Notes under the pieces: generated by a model
Seen by the model: the letters and a program-made list of their open reading frames with translations, nothing else
Told to the model about the DNA's origin: nothing
Database searches by the model: none
Origin: Onchocerca volvulus
Lineage: Eukaryota; Nematoda; Chromadorea; Rhabditida; Onchocercidae
Reading direction: 5' to 3'
NCBI GenBank assembly: GCA_000499405.2
Contig: HG738137.1
Span: forward strand, 6,014,001 to 6,078,000
Length of the DNA: 64,000 nucleotides
Program-made: the position numbers and the translations under genes
In this document: positions 1 to 11,948 of the stretch, piece after piece
Layout: each line of letters opens with the position of its first letter
How positions within the stretch are numbered: position 1 is the stretch's first letter

Positions 1-2505
1 TGATAAAACTATGCGTGAGTACCATGTTCTTGAAGATGTAATCACTGATCAAAGACGATATTTTACTTCATCGATGTTCCCTCCAAATGACGAAGAAATT
101 CAAAAGTTTCATTTGGAGCGCTGGTATCCCTTTATATAAAAATATATTAAGACTGTAGCTACAAAACCAACTCATCATAATTCTAATCATTTAAGGTTTC
201 TACCATTTATCCAGGATTGATAAGATCATAAAAATTATATACCCATTGTTCCATTACTTCTCATCCGTTCAGCTATATGTGACACTTTTGCCTAGTACAG
301 TAAAATTACAAACAATTTAATAGCACAATATCCGTTGCAGCGAAGCACAATTACAATAACTCCTAATTTACTCGACTATGTGGGACATTTTTCCTAAATC
401 GTGTCAGTTTTTGTCGAAATGTTCTTAAATCATTCTTGTCGAAAACGGATAAATTTCTAAAATCAAGCAATGGACTCTTTCATGGAGAAAGAATAATTTT
501 TTCATATTTATATCTTCTCATTTCAAGATCCTGTTTTTCAGTTTCCGGATATTGCCACATATGCAAAATACTGGAGGGTTTTTTGTTGCAGTGTTAAGAA
601 AATCAAGACCTCTCAGCCAATCAAAGCTTGCTTTCAAGTAAATTTTTTATTTTCTAATAATATATTCTTGTTTAGGAGTTTGATTCGTGCATGGATATAG
701 ATCGTTTAAGAGAGTGAGTGCCTTGAATTTAATTTATTCAAATAGTGCATCTGAAAATTTCAATCCTGTTTTGCCAAAAAGTGGAATAATTATAGACCAA
801 TATAATATGGAAATTGTACGTATTCTATGATGAATTTATTGCTGATGAAGTTTTTGAATGCTTTTCAGCTTGTCATCAATGAAAAGGCGTCAAACATTCA
901 AGGAAGATCCATTTGTCTTTCTTGAAAAGGACGATAATAGATGGAAAGATATCGCGTTAGTTTAAAACAACATATAATCCTGTTAATGTCCGAATTTGCT
1001 GTTTCTATTTTCCTAGACTTGCATGTTAGACATGGAATTTTGTAACTGGACATTAAATATTAAGATCTGTTTGTAAACAGAAGAAAAAAATATCCAATTT
1101 ATTAATTTGGAAAATTTTCTAGTAATCATTATGGAGTATCAGAAATATTTCCATATCAGAATCTTTTGGGTCGTACAACTGAAGCAGATAAAAAACGAAC
1201 TTTGTATTTCGTGAATAATGCAGTTAAGCAATTCCTGCTCTGTAATCAAGATAAGGTGACTTTTTGATTTTTGGATTTGTTTTCATTTCTGCAGTAAATT
1301 TCAATTCCCAGTCGTTTATTCCCCATTTCGAATTCCAAAAACCGCACTTAATTGTCAACAAAATTTAAGCTTATTCATATTTTTAAAAAATCTGATATTC
1401 GAGGTGAATTTTTAGTTTCAGAGATTTGATTCGGTATTAGTTTGTGATGAATATAATGATAGACTAATAGATTTCAGGTAAAAGTGATCAATGCAGGAAT
1501 TCGTATGTTTGGGCGAGTTGAAAATAAATATAATTTATGTCGATTTCGATTATTGCAAGATGTTAGTTTTTTATTAAACTGTAATGTCTTTTCAGTTCCT
1601 ACATATATTTTATTAGGAAGATAAATTTTTTATCTGATAAGATAATAACAAGAATAATTGAGTTTTCTAGGGTGTCAGAACAATTTTGCCATTTCTGGGG
1701 AAAAGGACTGTTGAAATTAGCGTAGAAGATATGTGCAAAATTTTGAAAACTGAAAATGGAAACGGGAATTGTCCTAGAGACGAACTGGCATGTGATGAAA
1801 AACTCCGCAACATTTCATCTGGAAGTGTTGTGCTTGTCTCAGAATTTAATGGGTATTTTTTGCTGTTGATTTTTTTAGATTATTTTTTCATCTGAACTGA
1901 AATAATATAATATATGATAGTTTGAATGCTATAAAATCTCTACCAATGCATTTTAATATTCTTAGGTTTCTAAATTTTAGAAAAGATTTCCTCTTCTTTA
2001 AACCATTTGAATTCATTTGCCAAGTTTCTTAGCCTTTTAAAGTTTGCAATCAATATTTTCTAGTTTGAAACAAGTTATTTGTGCTTGGATGGGGGCCAAG
2101 AGTCTTGCGCCATACATTAGCAAAGAAGGAAAGGTTCATGCATTGCGTATGCTCAATTGCGACACCTCTAGTTTTGGTTAGTTTTTTTTTTCGTCTTTTT
2201 TCTTATTTTTTTTCATTGAAATAAACAGTGATTATATGAACATCATTATTATCAAATAATAAACGTGATAAAGCATTAACTGAAATTTAATAAATTTTTT
2301 TAAAGAAAGAGTTATGTGGACTAAACGACAGTCAAAAGCAGTTTATGATAGAGAGGAAGCCAAAAAGCGTAGAATTTTGGAAAAATCGGATCAACTGGAA
2401 GAAGAAAAAATATTAACCAATGGTTATTCAGAAATGATTGGTAAAAACGGAAAAGAAGAGGAATCAGGTGATAGTCAGTTCAACAAGATTGAGGATAAAG
2501 TGTAA
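1..2505 (+). CDS. NSUN2: NSUN2 tRNA/RNA cytosine-5 methyltransferase, C-terminal part
   Basis: Nuclear SAM-dependent enzyme that makes 5-methylcytosine in tRNAs and other RNAs. The gene runs in from the left edge. Exons I can join in phase are 1-123, 542-638, 676-713, 869-955, 1123-1255, 1478-1561, 1671-1852, 2064-2176 and 2306-2505, ending at a TAA. The first junction restores the family signature HLERC...ILPHMQNTGGFFVAVL. Downstream come the NSUN2-typical KEDPFVFL segment, the RTTE...KKRTLYFV segment and the C-terminal PUA-like part (VKVINAGIRMFGR; ICAWMG). The catalytic cysteine motifs lie upstream of the window. The tail after about 2306 is a charged Lys/Glu-rich extension with no fold I recognise. 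A canonical AATAAA-like signal occurs near 2724. The family call is secure. The start is not visible. Confidence 0.9.
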
Positions 2506-3018
2506 AGTATTCAAGAAGTTGATAAGTTGTTAATTCATTAAAAAACTTCCTCCTTTGTCTATGTTTTCATTATAAGTTACGAAGAATTCACATATCCTCT
2601 CAATTTTTGGTGTCGAAAAAAGTTGTGCAAGGATATTCTGAATGCTTCTTCCACATGGTTGTTGTTGGTTACATTGATTAATTTCTGTTTGTTCTGCATG
2701 TATTGAATAATTGTTATGTTAAAATAAAGATATAATGACATTATACACTTAAAAAACTGTCTGGTTTAATTCTTAATATTTCATTATTGTTGACTTTTGC
2801 AAAGTGACAGCCTGTTAATATCCTTTAACAAAGTAGTAGCTATATTAATATTCTTTAATTAAAGGCATGGAAAGATATTGACGATTTCGTTAATATCTTT
2901 TTATGCCTTCTTTAATTAAGCTTTTATTTCAGTTATTTTAGTGCTGAGGATAATTTGATTGTCTTTCAAATGATTAATACTCTAGATAACAGTTTTAATT
3001 TATGGTATTGAATTCCAG
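2506..3018. other. Intergenic spacer NSUN2-DDX52
   Basis: Holds the NSUN2 3' UTR with a polyadenylation-like AATAAA near 2724, an imperfect hairpin (listed separately) and, at its right end, an acceptor-like TTCCAG directly before the DDX52 ATG. No coding potential is seen. Confidence 0.6.
2853..2920. repeat. Imperfect inverted repeat (hairpin)
   Basis: The left arm (about 2853-2882) contains TTTAATTAAAGGCAT and AAAGATATT. The right arm (about 2889-2920) contains AATATCTTT, ATGCCT and CTTTAATTAAG, which are their reverse complements with a few mismatches and a 3-base bulge. Arms are about 30 bp with a loop of about 6. It could be a small palindromic element relic or a 3' end structure. Confidence 0.6.
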
Positions 3019-3021
3019 ATG
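3013..3021 (+). promoter_or_regulatory. Candidate spliced-leader acceptor abutting the DDX52 start
   Basis: TTCCAG ends at 3018 and the ATG begins at 3019, so the start codon is the first codon after a canonical nematode 3' splice site. No upstream exon is needed. This is how many nematode trans-spliced mRNAs look, and it supports 3019 as the true start. Inference only: no SL-containing read is available. Confidence 0.45.
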
Positions 3022-6000
3022 AAACGATCGGCACCTACAGATGAATTGTTCAAGAAGTTAACTTTTGGGATTAAGAGAAGTCAACTACAGCAACGAAAGA
3101 AAAAAAGTTGGTACAGCCTGTAATTGATTTCATGATTGTATAGGCGTTAAGAAAATGGTTATAGTTTCTTCAGTATCAATACATCTTTTATATTGGAGAT
3201 CTTTCAATTCTAAATGTATTTCATTTACACGTTGAGTTATTGATTTAGATTGAAATGCTAGAGATGGAGATGGAAGGTGACTGGGAAGGAGGTGCCGATT
3301 TAAAATTGCTATAAGTTATTGGTATAAATTTCAGCTCACGGTTTATTGCATGTACGGATGCTGCCAAATGGTTGTAAAGAAGAATATAAAGAAAATAAAG
3401 AAAGAAACAATGAGGCAAGCAGTAGTTTAGGAACATCTGAAAAAGGTTGATTAATTTTCTATAAAAAAAAAATTTTTCAATACATATGTTCACAGTTCAA
3501 ATACATAAATGAATGTTGAATTATTTTCGAAATTGCTAAATCTGTAGCGTCACAAAAATATTCCTTGATTATCATTTTAAATTTAGAATTATGTCACAAA
3601 TATGACAAATAAAAAAAATACATATACTTATATAGAAGCACGTGCTTCTAAAATTTCAAATCAATCGATGAAGAATGAAGAACTTCCGACACTATGTAGA
3701 AATGAACAACCAACATTTACATTTTTATTTATATAAATAGAAGATAGATCACCGAGTTTTTGTGTCCAATTCCTTAAGTTTATTTACTTGGGAGCATACA
3801 AGATTAATTTTAGTAGTTTTAGTTTGAAAACAGTAATGCTTTCGAAATTTTTACTTGACATAGACAAGTGAAATTGAAAAAGTGTCGAAAACAGTCTTTG
3901 GAAAGTACAAATCCATTTCATTTGTGTTTTCTTATGAAAATTATTTGCGGTTTTTCCAATCTTTCATTCACATTCTGCTTCAATTTCTCTATTTAGAACC
4001 TGAAATCCTTGGAGGACTTGAAAATGTTTCAAAAAAAAAGAAAAAAGGCAGAAGTTTGGCTGTGAAGAGAGAACAGGTGCAGATATTATTTGTTTTTTTC
4101 TGATAATTTTCAGTAGAACGAAATTTGATGTAATTTTAAGGTTATCTATGTTTAGATCGCACATCTACGCAAATTAAATCGCATCTTTATTTGGGGCGAT
4201 AATATTCCTGATCCTCTGATACATTTTATTGAAATTGACGGGTTACCGCAAGAACTTGTCAATAATTTAAGAGAATTTGGTATCACGGAACCAACTCCGA
4301 TCCAGATGCAAGCCATTCCAATAATGATGCAGAAAAGGGACTTATTATGTAGTGCTCCAACAGGCTTGTTTTTTTTCAAGGATTTTTTTCATACAATCTT
4401 TTTTTCTTTTTTAAGTAAAAAAAATTTATTTTTCGTCTATTAATTTTCTCAGAATCTGCCTGTTTTCTTTTTGCATGCAATTTTCGCCCAGAAAATGAAT
4501 TCTAATACACGAGGCTGTTTTTTTCAGGCTCTGGAAAGACACTAGCTTTTGCTCTACCAATCATTTTTGATGTCATATGTCGCAAAAATCATATTGCGGA
4601 AGGCCAATATTCTGTCTTGAATGCTGCAATACTTGAGCCAACTTATGAACTTGCTAAACAGGTCATTTAAATACAAATGTTCCATTACAATTGAATAATT
4701 TTTGTTCAAAAAATCAATTTTCAGACATATGTCCAGTTCCTGAAATTTTCTCAGAATCTGCCCGTTTCGTGTTCTTTTCTAGAGGGAGACGAAATCCCTA
4801 CAAATGGTGTGTTGAGTCTATCTATCTTTAAATTCTCAAGTTTGGTATTGTCTTCAAGATTTTTTGTGTCATTTTGACCTCAAAACAGTGCTATTTGTAT
4901 TTTTTTTTTCATTAATTTTATTATGATAGCTGTCTGAAGAAGATTGTATTGATAGTCAGTGATCTGAAATTACTTGCCAACGGTTTTTTAAAAAGATAGA
5001 ATTTCATATACATGTAAATTATTTACAAGTTTCTATTCAGGGAAATTAATTCTCACATAAAATTAAAATTAGTTTCTTTGTTCCAACTAATTGTTTTAAC
5101 TGTTACAGCAGACGTCATTGTTTCAACACCAAACAAATTAGTTTATGCTTTGAAGAAAAATAAGAAAATATTGGATGAACTGAATTGGCTTGTCATTGAT
5201 GAAAGTGATAGACTTTTTGATACTACAGAAGGAGATAACAGGTGTTTCAGGAATCAGGTAAAAATAGCTGCTTTCTATTCCAAAGATAATTCACCATTTA
5301 GAAAATTATCAGAACATTAACTGATTGCTTGATGTTATACAACATATAAATTGTTTGCAGCTTGCAAAGATATATCAAGCGTGCAGTGGAAATTTTGTGC
5401 GTCGTACCTTTTTCAGTGCAACATTTTCATATGAAGTTGAAGATTGGTGTAAAAGGAATCTTTACGATGTGGCTATGGTTTGTATTGGCACGCGGTGAGA
5501 ATATTTTTCATTTTGTTACAGTTTTTGCAGCTCTTCATCAAAATTTAATAAATCATTTTGTCTAAGTTTTTAAAATTTTTGAAGTTTACAATGACTTGAA
5601 TATTTCAAATCTTCTTGAATTATAGAGCTGTTTCAAACTTGATTTTTGGATGAAATTTAAAATTGTAATTATTATTAAAGGAACTATTTCATCTTATTGG
5701 TGCGACCATAAATGAGAACTAACTGTTATAAAATTTACAACAAAATGGTTTTAGAAATTCAGCAGTTAATAGTGTGAAACAAGAATTGATTTTTGCTGGA
5801 TCGGAGCATGGCAAAATTATAGGTCTAAAAGCATTATTTCAAAACAATTTTGAACCTCCAGCACTCATTTTTGTTCAGGTTTTTTGATTTTCAGTTTTTG
5901 TATTTTCGAAAATATGTCTTTTTAGTTGATGATGATGTCTCATCCAAATTATTCGCATTATTGATCGTATCTTAAGGCAAATAGGATTTAATTTTTTGAC

Positions 6001-7059
6001 CAGTTCGGCTTTAAAATTTTGAACATGTTTAGACAGAGTATGTCTGTTTCGCATAATTTTTTTTTCTATGATAATAAGATTTTTTGACAGAGTAAATTGC
6101 GAGCACGACAGCTAGTATCAATAATAGAGTCTTTTCAACCACCAATACCAGTAAAAATGATTTCAAGTGAAAAAACGGAGACTGAGGTTTGTGGTATTTC
6201 CGGTTTCAAATTTTGCTATCGAAATAACTTTGTGACTGCTTATCGGTTGTCGATTATTATAATATTTCACTGAAAAAGTCTTCAAATTCGGATAATTGGT
6301 GTGCTTTTGTAGCGTGAATCTTCAATTGCCGAATTTCGCAGAGGAGAAGTTTGGGTTTTAGTTTGTACGGATTTGATGGGTCGTGGATTGGATTTGAGTG
6401 GAGTTAATCTAGTGATCAATTTCGATCTTCCAACTTCGATTATCAGCTATATTCATCGAATTGGTAAATTTACGGAACTGTTCAGTAAAGATAATCACCT
6501 TTGAATGGCAATCCTTCTTATTTAGTTTTCAGTTTTAAATTGGTCAAATTAATTCTTCTAAAGCACTTTAGAAATTTGTACCATTTTTTAAAAAGATATC
6601 CAGCTTCTAAAGGAGTCTTGATTTCAGCAATATAATTTTCAGTAATCTAGTAATCCATTCAATTTTGATGAATAGGTCGTACGGGACGAGCTGGACGACA
6701 AGGACATGCAGTTACATATTTTACTGAAAATGATTTGAACTTTATCCGTCCAATAGCAACAGTCATCAAGCAAGCGGGTTTTGAAGTTCCAGAATATACT
6801 TTAAGGATGCGAAAGCCAACAAAGTAAATTTGCACATACATAACTCTTACTTTTATAAATGGCATAAGAAATGTAACACTATCATTACTTATTCTATCAT
6901 TTTGAATTTCATGCTATTCTCATTTGCAGGAAAGAGAAAAAAAACTTATTAAGACGTGCCCCTAATCGAAAAAATATTGGATCTTTAAAGCAAGCTGATA
7001 AAAAAAAGAAAGAAAAAAGGCGAGAAAAAGGCAAAAGGCGAGAGAAAAAAGCGATTTGA
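3019..7059 (+). CDS. DDX52: DDX52/Rok1-type DEAD-box RNA helicase
   Basis: ATP-dependent RNA helicase of the DDX52/Rok1 family, known for early 18S rRNA processing in the nucleolus. Exons: 3019-3106, 3335-3445, an unresolved N-terminal exon starting near 3636, then 3997-4076, 4156-4363, 4528-4661, 4725-4806, 5109-5257, 5361-5494, 5755-5878, 6091-6186, 6313-6463, 6676-6823 and 6930-7059. Visible motifs in order: Q motif TPIQMQAIP, Walker A APTGSGKT split by an intron, motif Ia PTYELA, motif II DESD (as in DDX52), [17 protein letters not shown]. The C-terminus is a Lys/Arg-rich tail. Oddities: the intron at 4364-4527 has a GC donor, and motif Ia carries Tyr where the family has Arg. I could not phase the region 3446-3996 cleanly, so one or two N-terminal exons are uncertain. 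Confidence 0.88.
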
Positions 7060-8716
7060 GTTGCATTAAGAGAGATTGATGTTTGGTTCATTTCCTTGTT
7101 TTTGTTATTTTATTTGTTAAAATTGAAATCATTTCATTCCATTATGTGTTTAAGTGGAATAAATTCAAAACATTATTGACTTATTTTGTTTTATTGAATT
7201 ATATAGTGATTCGGCTGAAAAATATTTTTAATGTTCAAAAATTTTCTTCGAAACGATTTAGAACAAATCAATGTCATAGTCTCATTAAGATGCTAACAAA
7301 TGACTGTGGAATTAAAAAATGAGTATTAGAAATAGTAGTGCTTGACATGAATTGCTTTTCGATGTTATCCTGGATGTAGATGACAGTCAGCTTGTTCAGC
7401 GCTAAATATAGTTTGGGAATAGGAGTCAGCAGATTTTAATCTAGATAACCGAATCATTTTCTTATAAAACTTATTTGGACATGTCAAGACGTAATGGAGA
7501 TATGTCTTACAGCTACCACTGGTGAGATTTCCCTTTACGTTGAATTTGTTTCTGTTTCGTTGTAGTTTTGATTTTATGCCATTCTGTGTTTAATCTGAAT
7601 CTAGACAAATTTAGTTTGTGTACTACTTTATATAAATATAATAAGAATCAAAACAAAACTGCTTTTTCTGCTTGATAATACTGATTTTCGAAAAAGCTTT
7701 CACTACTGGATCCAGCTCCCTCAGGTCATCTTTTATAAGAATTTTGAAACTCTTAGATCTTCTCTCACTTCGATCCTACCGACGTCGCATCTCATGATCT
7801 TACTGTAAATTAAAATGAACAATAAATCGCATTTCACTGAAATTTTTGCACAGTTTTTGCTAGGATTTTTAGAATTATTTGAAGGAATTTAAGATTATGG
7901 AATAAGAAACAACAATTTGGCGTTGAAATTAGTGCTTGATAGTCCTGAATTTGATCAGTCCTTTTCCTTCGAAATAAAATTTTTGTGCATAATACGGTTT
8001 CATGTCATATTGTGATTAAAATTAAAGAAAAAAGTGCTATCTCAACTTTATACTTTCTAGATAATAACAGTTCGAAGAATTGATACTCGATAGATTTTTG
8101 TGGTCTAGTTCTGCATCTGAGTGTTTATTTGATTTCTCATTATGCAAATATTTGTTATTTTCTTGGGATATTTTTAGTCCTCGAATTTTCGAACTAATTT
8201 GAGACATTTGGCAATTCATGATCTATTTTCACTGGTTCCTTCTTTCGCTGGAACGATAAGTCTGTTGAACATGAAATTCTTTCGTTATCCGCAGTTTTCG
8301 TCAATTTTTCTTAAGTTAGCGGCATCTTCATAACATGATCATTTCTATATTGCTTCATCATGTATATATGTATATTTTTAAAATATATTTTAAAATTTAT
8401 CAAGAATCTCAAAGGTATAAGCTGCAAGTGGGAAGGAACGAATCGTATAGAGATTTTCAAGGTAGTGATTTCAAAAAAACAATTAATTGGTGAGGAGACT
8501 GAAGAGAAGGTATGATAAGGCAATTTGCTACTGCATAATACTGCAAAATATTCATAAATTTATATTGCAATCTGTAATGCATCCCCAACTCATTGTCTTC
8601 CTGATGTAGATATTCGGGAAATCCTCTTTTCATCAGATAACAAGGAATTGCGCAGCAATAATTGAACTGAAATTAGCTAAATTAACTATATTCTATTCTT
8701 CAGTTACAGATAGAGA
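7060..8716. other. Intergenic region DDX52-IDH
   Basis: Contains the DDX52 3' UTR and presumably the IDH promoter. Short open frames here show no recognisable product. Two acceptor-like sites (TTCTTCAG ending at 8702 and TTACAG ending at 8708) lie just upstream of the IDH ATG and could receive a spliced leader. Otherwise I see nothing. Confidence 0.5.
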
Positions 8717-11700
8717 ATGTCAATTAAACTGAATTCGTCAGATTTAACAAATAGACAAATACGATGTTTCACAACAACGAGCCGATATATGAAGAATAAA
8801 ATCAAAGTGGCGAACCCAGTTGTGGATTTGGATGGTGATGAGATGACAAGAGTAATTTGGAAAGAAATTAAGGAAAAGGTAATGACAGACTTTCAGGTTA
8901 TTCAGAATGGTTTAGAACAGAATAGGATATTTCTGGATTAGATGAAAGCAGAATTCCTTAATTCGATTTTTCTAGTTGCTTTTAGATTTGTTCGGTTCAG
9001 CTTTTTATAAATATCAGTTTTTTATAAATATTGCTGTCTAAGAAGTGAGAATGATTATTGGCTTTTTATAAATGTTGGCTAATTTTTATACCTATCAACG
9101 AAAAATAAATGCAAAAAGTTTCTAATGGATGCTTTTGTTAAGAGAGAGCGAATATTGATAGAAAAGCCAACATTTATAGTTTAGATTTTTTTTATAAATA
9201 AATATTGGTTTTTATAAATATTGACTAATTAAAAAATGTTACAATGACTCAAGATTTTCTCATTTCTTAGTTAATAATGCCATACTTGGACATCGATATA
9301 AAATACTATGATCTTGGTTTGCCAAATCGCGACAAGACCGATGACAAAGTAACGCTGGAAGCCGCCGAAGCAATTAAGAAATATAATGTTGGGATCAAGT
9401 GTGCAACAATTACACCTGATGAAGCTAGGTTGCAGTCGTTATAGCAATATTTGTTAGGAAGCATATTTGCATAGTAAATATATCTTCATCTCATTAAAAA
9501 TTGAGTTGCATTTACATACATGAATGTATTAATGAATATACTTCTCGTTTCTGTGTATTTTTCAAAATTGATCAATGCATTTTCCATAATTAGTTTGAAC
9601 AAAACTAAAATTCATTAAATGAAATATTTTTATAGGGTTAAAGAGTTTAATTTAAAAAAGATGTGGCCAAGTCCAAATGGTACATTACGAAACATTCTCG
9701 GCGGAACTGTTTTTCGTGAACCAATTTTATGTAAAAATATTCCAAGACTTGTTCCTGGCTGGAAAGAATCCATTATCATTGGACGACACGCATTTGGTGA
9801 TCAGGTAGAACCATGATTTGTTCCGCTAAAATATATTTTGAAGGGAACTGGATTAACTTGTAATGGGAGTCTTTTCTGTAAAATTGAAATGAATCACGCA
9901 ATGGACAACGTTCATTTGCGAAAAGGACATTGAAAAATATTTCTGCTAGCTGGGAAAAACATTTATTTGACAGTTATTTTGTACCATACTTTTATTGAAT
10001 TCATAAACATCAGTATTTCTTACGTATTGGCATTCTGCAGTATAAAGCGGTGGATATTACTGTTGAAAAGGGTACGAAATTTCAACTTTGTGAAGTAATT
10101 AATGGAAACGATAAACGACACGATGTATTCACATTCAGTAAAAGTGGTGGTGTTATCATGGGAATGTATAATACGGATGAGGTCTCTTTTAAAAATCTAT
10201 GATGATGAAACATTATGAAAAATATTTCAAAAGTTCTGCTTTAAGACCTAATAAGAATTGAAAAACATTTGTTCTGTCAGGTGAAGAATTGATGGCTTAA
10301 AATCAAATACGGACACTTAAGAAAAGAAAGGACGTATTTTTTGTTAGGAAGTCTCAATTTGGTTTATTCTGGAAATTTCTGGAGCATGTATTTGGAAAAG
10401 TTATTGTTGATGAAAGATTTATGGCTTTATTTAATGGTGATGAATCATAGATTGAAGGAATCTAGTATTTATTTATATTAGTTACATTAATATTTCAGAG
10501 CATCAGGGATTTTGCGCATTCCTGTTTCCAGTATGCTTTATCGAAGAAACGTCCACTTTATTTCAGTACGAAGAATACAATATTGAAAAGATATGACGGG
10601 CGTTTCAAAGATATTTTTGAGGATATTTATCATAAGTACGTACATCTTACTTTATGTTGCTATACTGTATGAGAGAATCTGAAATTGTTATTTATTTGAA
10701 TGCTTCAGGAACTACGGAAATGATTTCAAGAAACTAAATATTTGGTATGAACATCGATTGATCGATGATATGGTTGCTCAGGTTTCTTTCGAAATTATCT
10801 TGAATATTGAAATTTTTTTTAAATATTAATTTAAACAAAGAAGATTCAATTCCGAAGTGAATCGCTATTTTAGGTGCTAAAAAGTGCTGGTGGCTTTGTA
10901 TGGGCATGTAAGAATTATGATGGTGATGTACAGTCAGATATCATTGCTCAAGGTTAGCGAGCAATTTGAAAGTTAGTTTTACAAAGATTTCTTGGACGGT
11001 TATAATTATAGATCTTTCAAAACTTTCAAATTTCAATCTCCTTGAATACGTCATCGCTCAGGCTATGGATCGCTAGGCTTAATGACTTCAGTATTGATGA
11101 GTCCAGATGGTAAAACAATAGAAGCAGAGGCAGCGCATGGTACAGTAACACGGCATTATCAAGAATACAAAAAAGTAATTATTACTTTTTATATATTATA
11201 GGCATAACATTTAAGGGTAATAGCACTATTTTTTTTCTATTTTGTTGCAATAATATAGTAGTAATGTTTAAGATTTTCAATAGAATTTTGCTATATCAAC
11301 TTTTCATGTGGCTATTATAATCGTGGTTATTTTGAAAAGAACTTTTCATTTCAAGACTGATTATGTACAAGACACTTGCTGATTAAACTTTTAAAGGGTA
11401 AGACGACATCAACGAATCCAGTTGCATCCATTTTTGCTTGGACAAAAGGATTAGATCATCGTGGTAAACTGGATAACAATGCTGAACTTCGGAAGTGAGT
11501 CATTTCTAGTGTTATATTTAATGTAAAATAGAGTTAGTTGTAAACGACTGAATTGAAAGAGTGGTGAATAGTAAAAATCAAGATGTGACAGATTAGAACA
11601 GCTAATTTATTTATATCGACTATATGGAATTATAAAAAAACTAGAATAAGCCGGAGAAATAGATTAGTGTAATGGGTGTGTGATAACATCTCACTAATAG

Positions 11701-11948
11701 ACGGAGAAATATTTTTGATATATAGATTATGACAATAGGAAAATAATTTCTATCTGAGATCGAAATTCTGCCATAGGTTTGCACATATGCTAGAAAAAGC
11801 ATGCATTACAACAATCGAAGAAGGAAAGATGACAAAAGATTTGGCAATTTGTATATATGGAAAGGAAAATGCAACAGAAGCCACGTATCTGAATACACAA
11901 GATTTTCTGCATGCTGTCAATAGCAAACTGCAATGTCTAACTGAATAA
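8717..11948 (+). CDS. IDH2: Isocitrate dehydrogenase [NADP], probably mitochondrial
   Basis: Oxidative decarboxylation of isocitrate to 2-oxoglutarate with NADPH production. Ten exons join in phase: 8717-8878, 9271-9428, 9636-9804, 10041-10181, 10499-10635, 10709-10781, 10874-10952, 11062-11174, 11397-11494 and 11777-11948, giving about 433 residues, the usual eukaryotic length. Motifs include [22 protein letters not shown], the substrate-binding [37 protein letters not shown] with the metal-binding Asp residues, and the NADP-type GTVTRHY. The first 25 or so residues before KIKVANP are Ser/Thr/Arg-rich with few acids, like a mitochondrial presequence, so the IDH2-type location is likely. A cytosolic isoform from a downstream start is possible. 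The initial ATG is the only in-phase one before the conserved core. Confidence 0.93.
9000..9240. repeat. Repeated TTTTTATAAATAT motif with 14-bp inverted arms in IDH intron 1
   Basis: The motif TTTATAAATATTG and close variants recur at least five times. In addition TATAAATGTTGGCT (9067-9080) has its exact reverse complement at 9165-9178. This looks like a small decayed repeat or palindromic element inside the intron. Confidence 0.55.
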
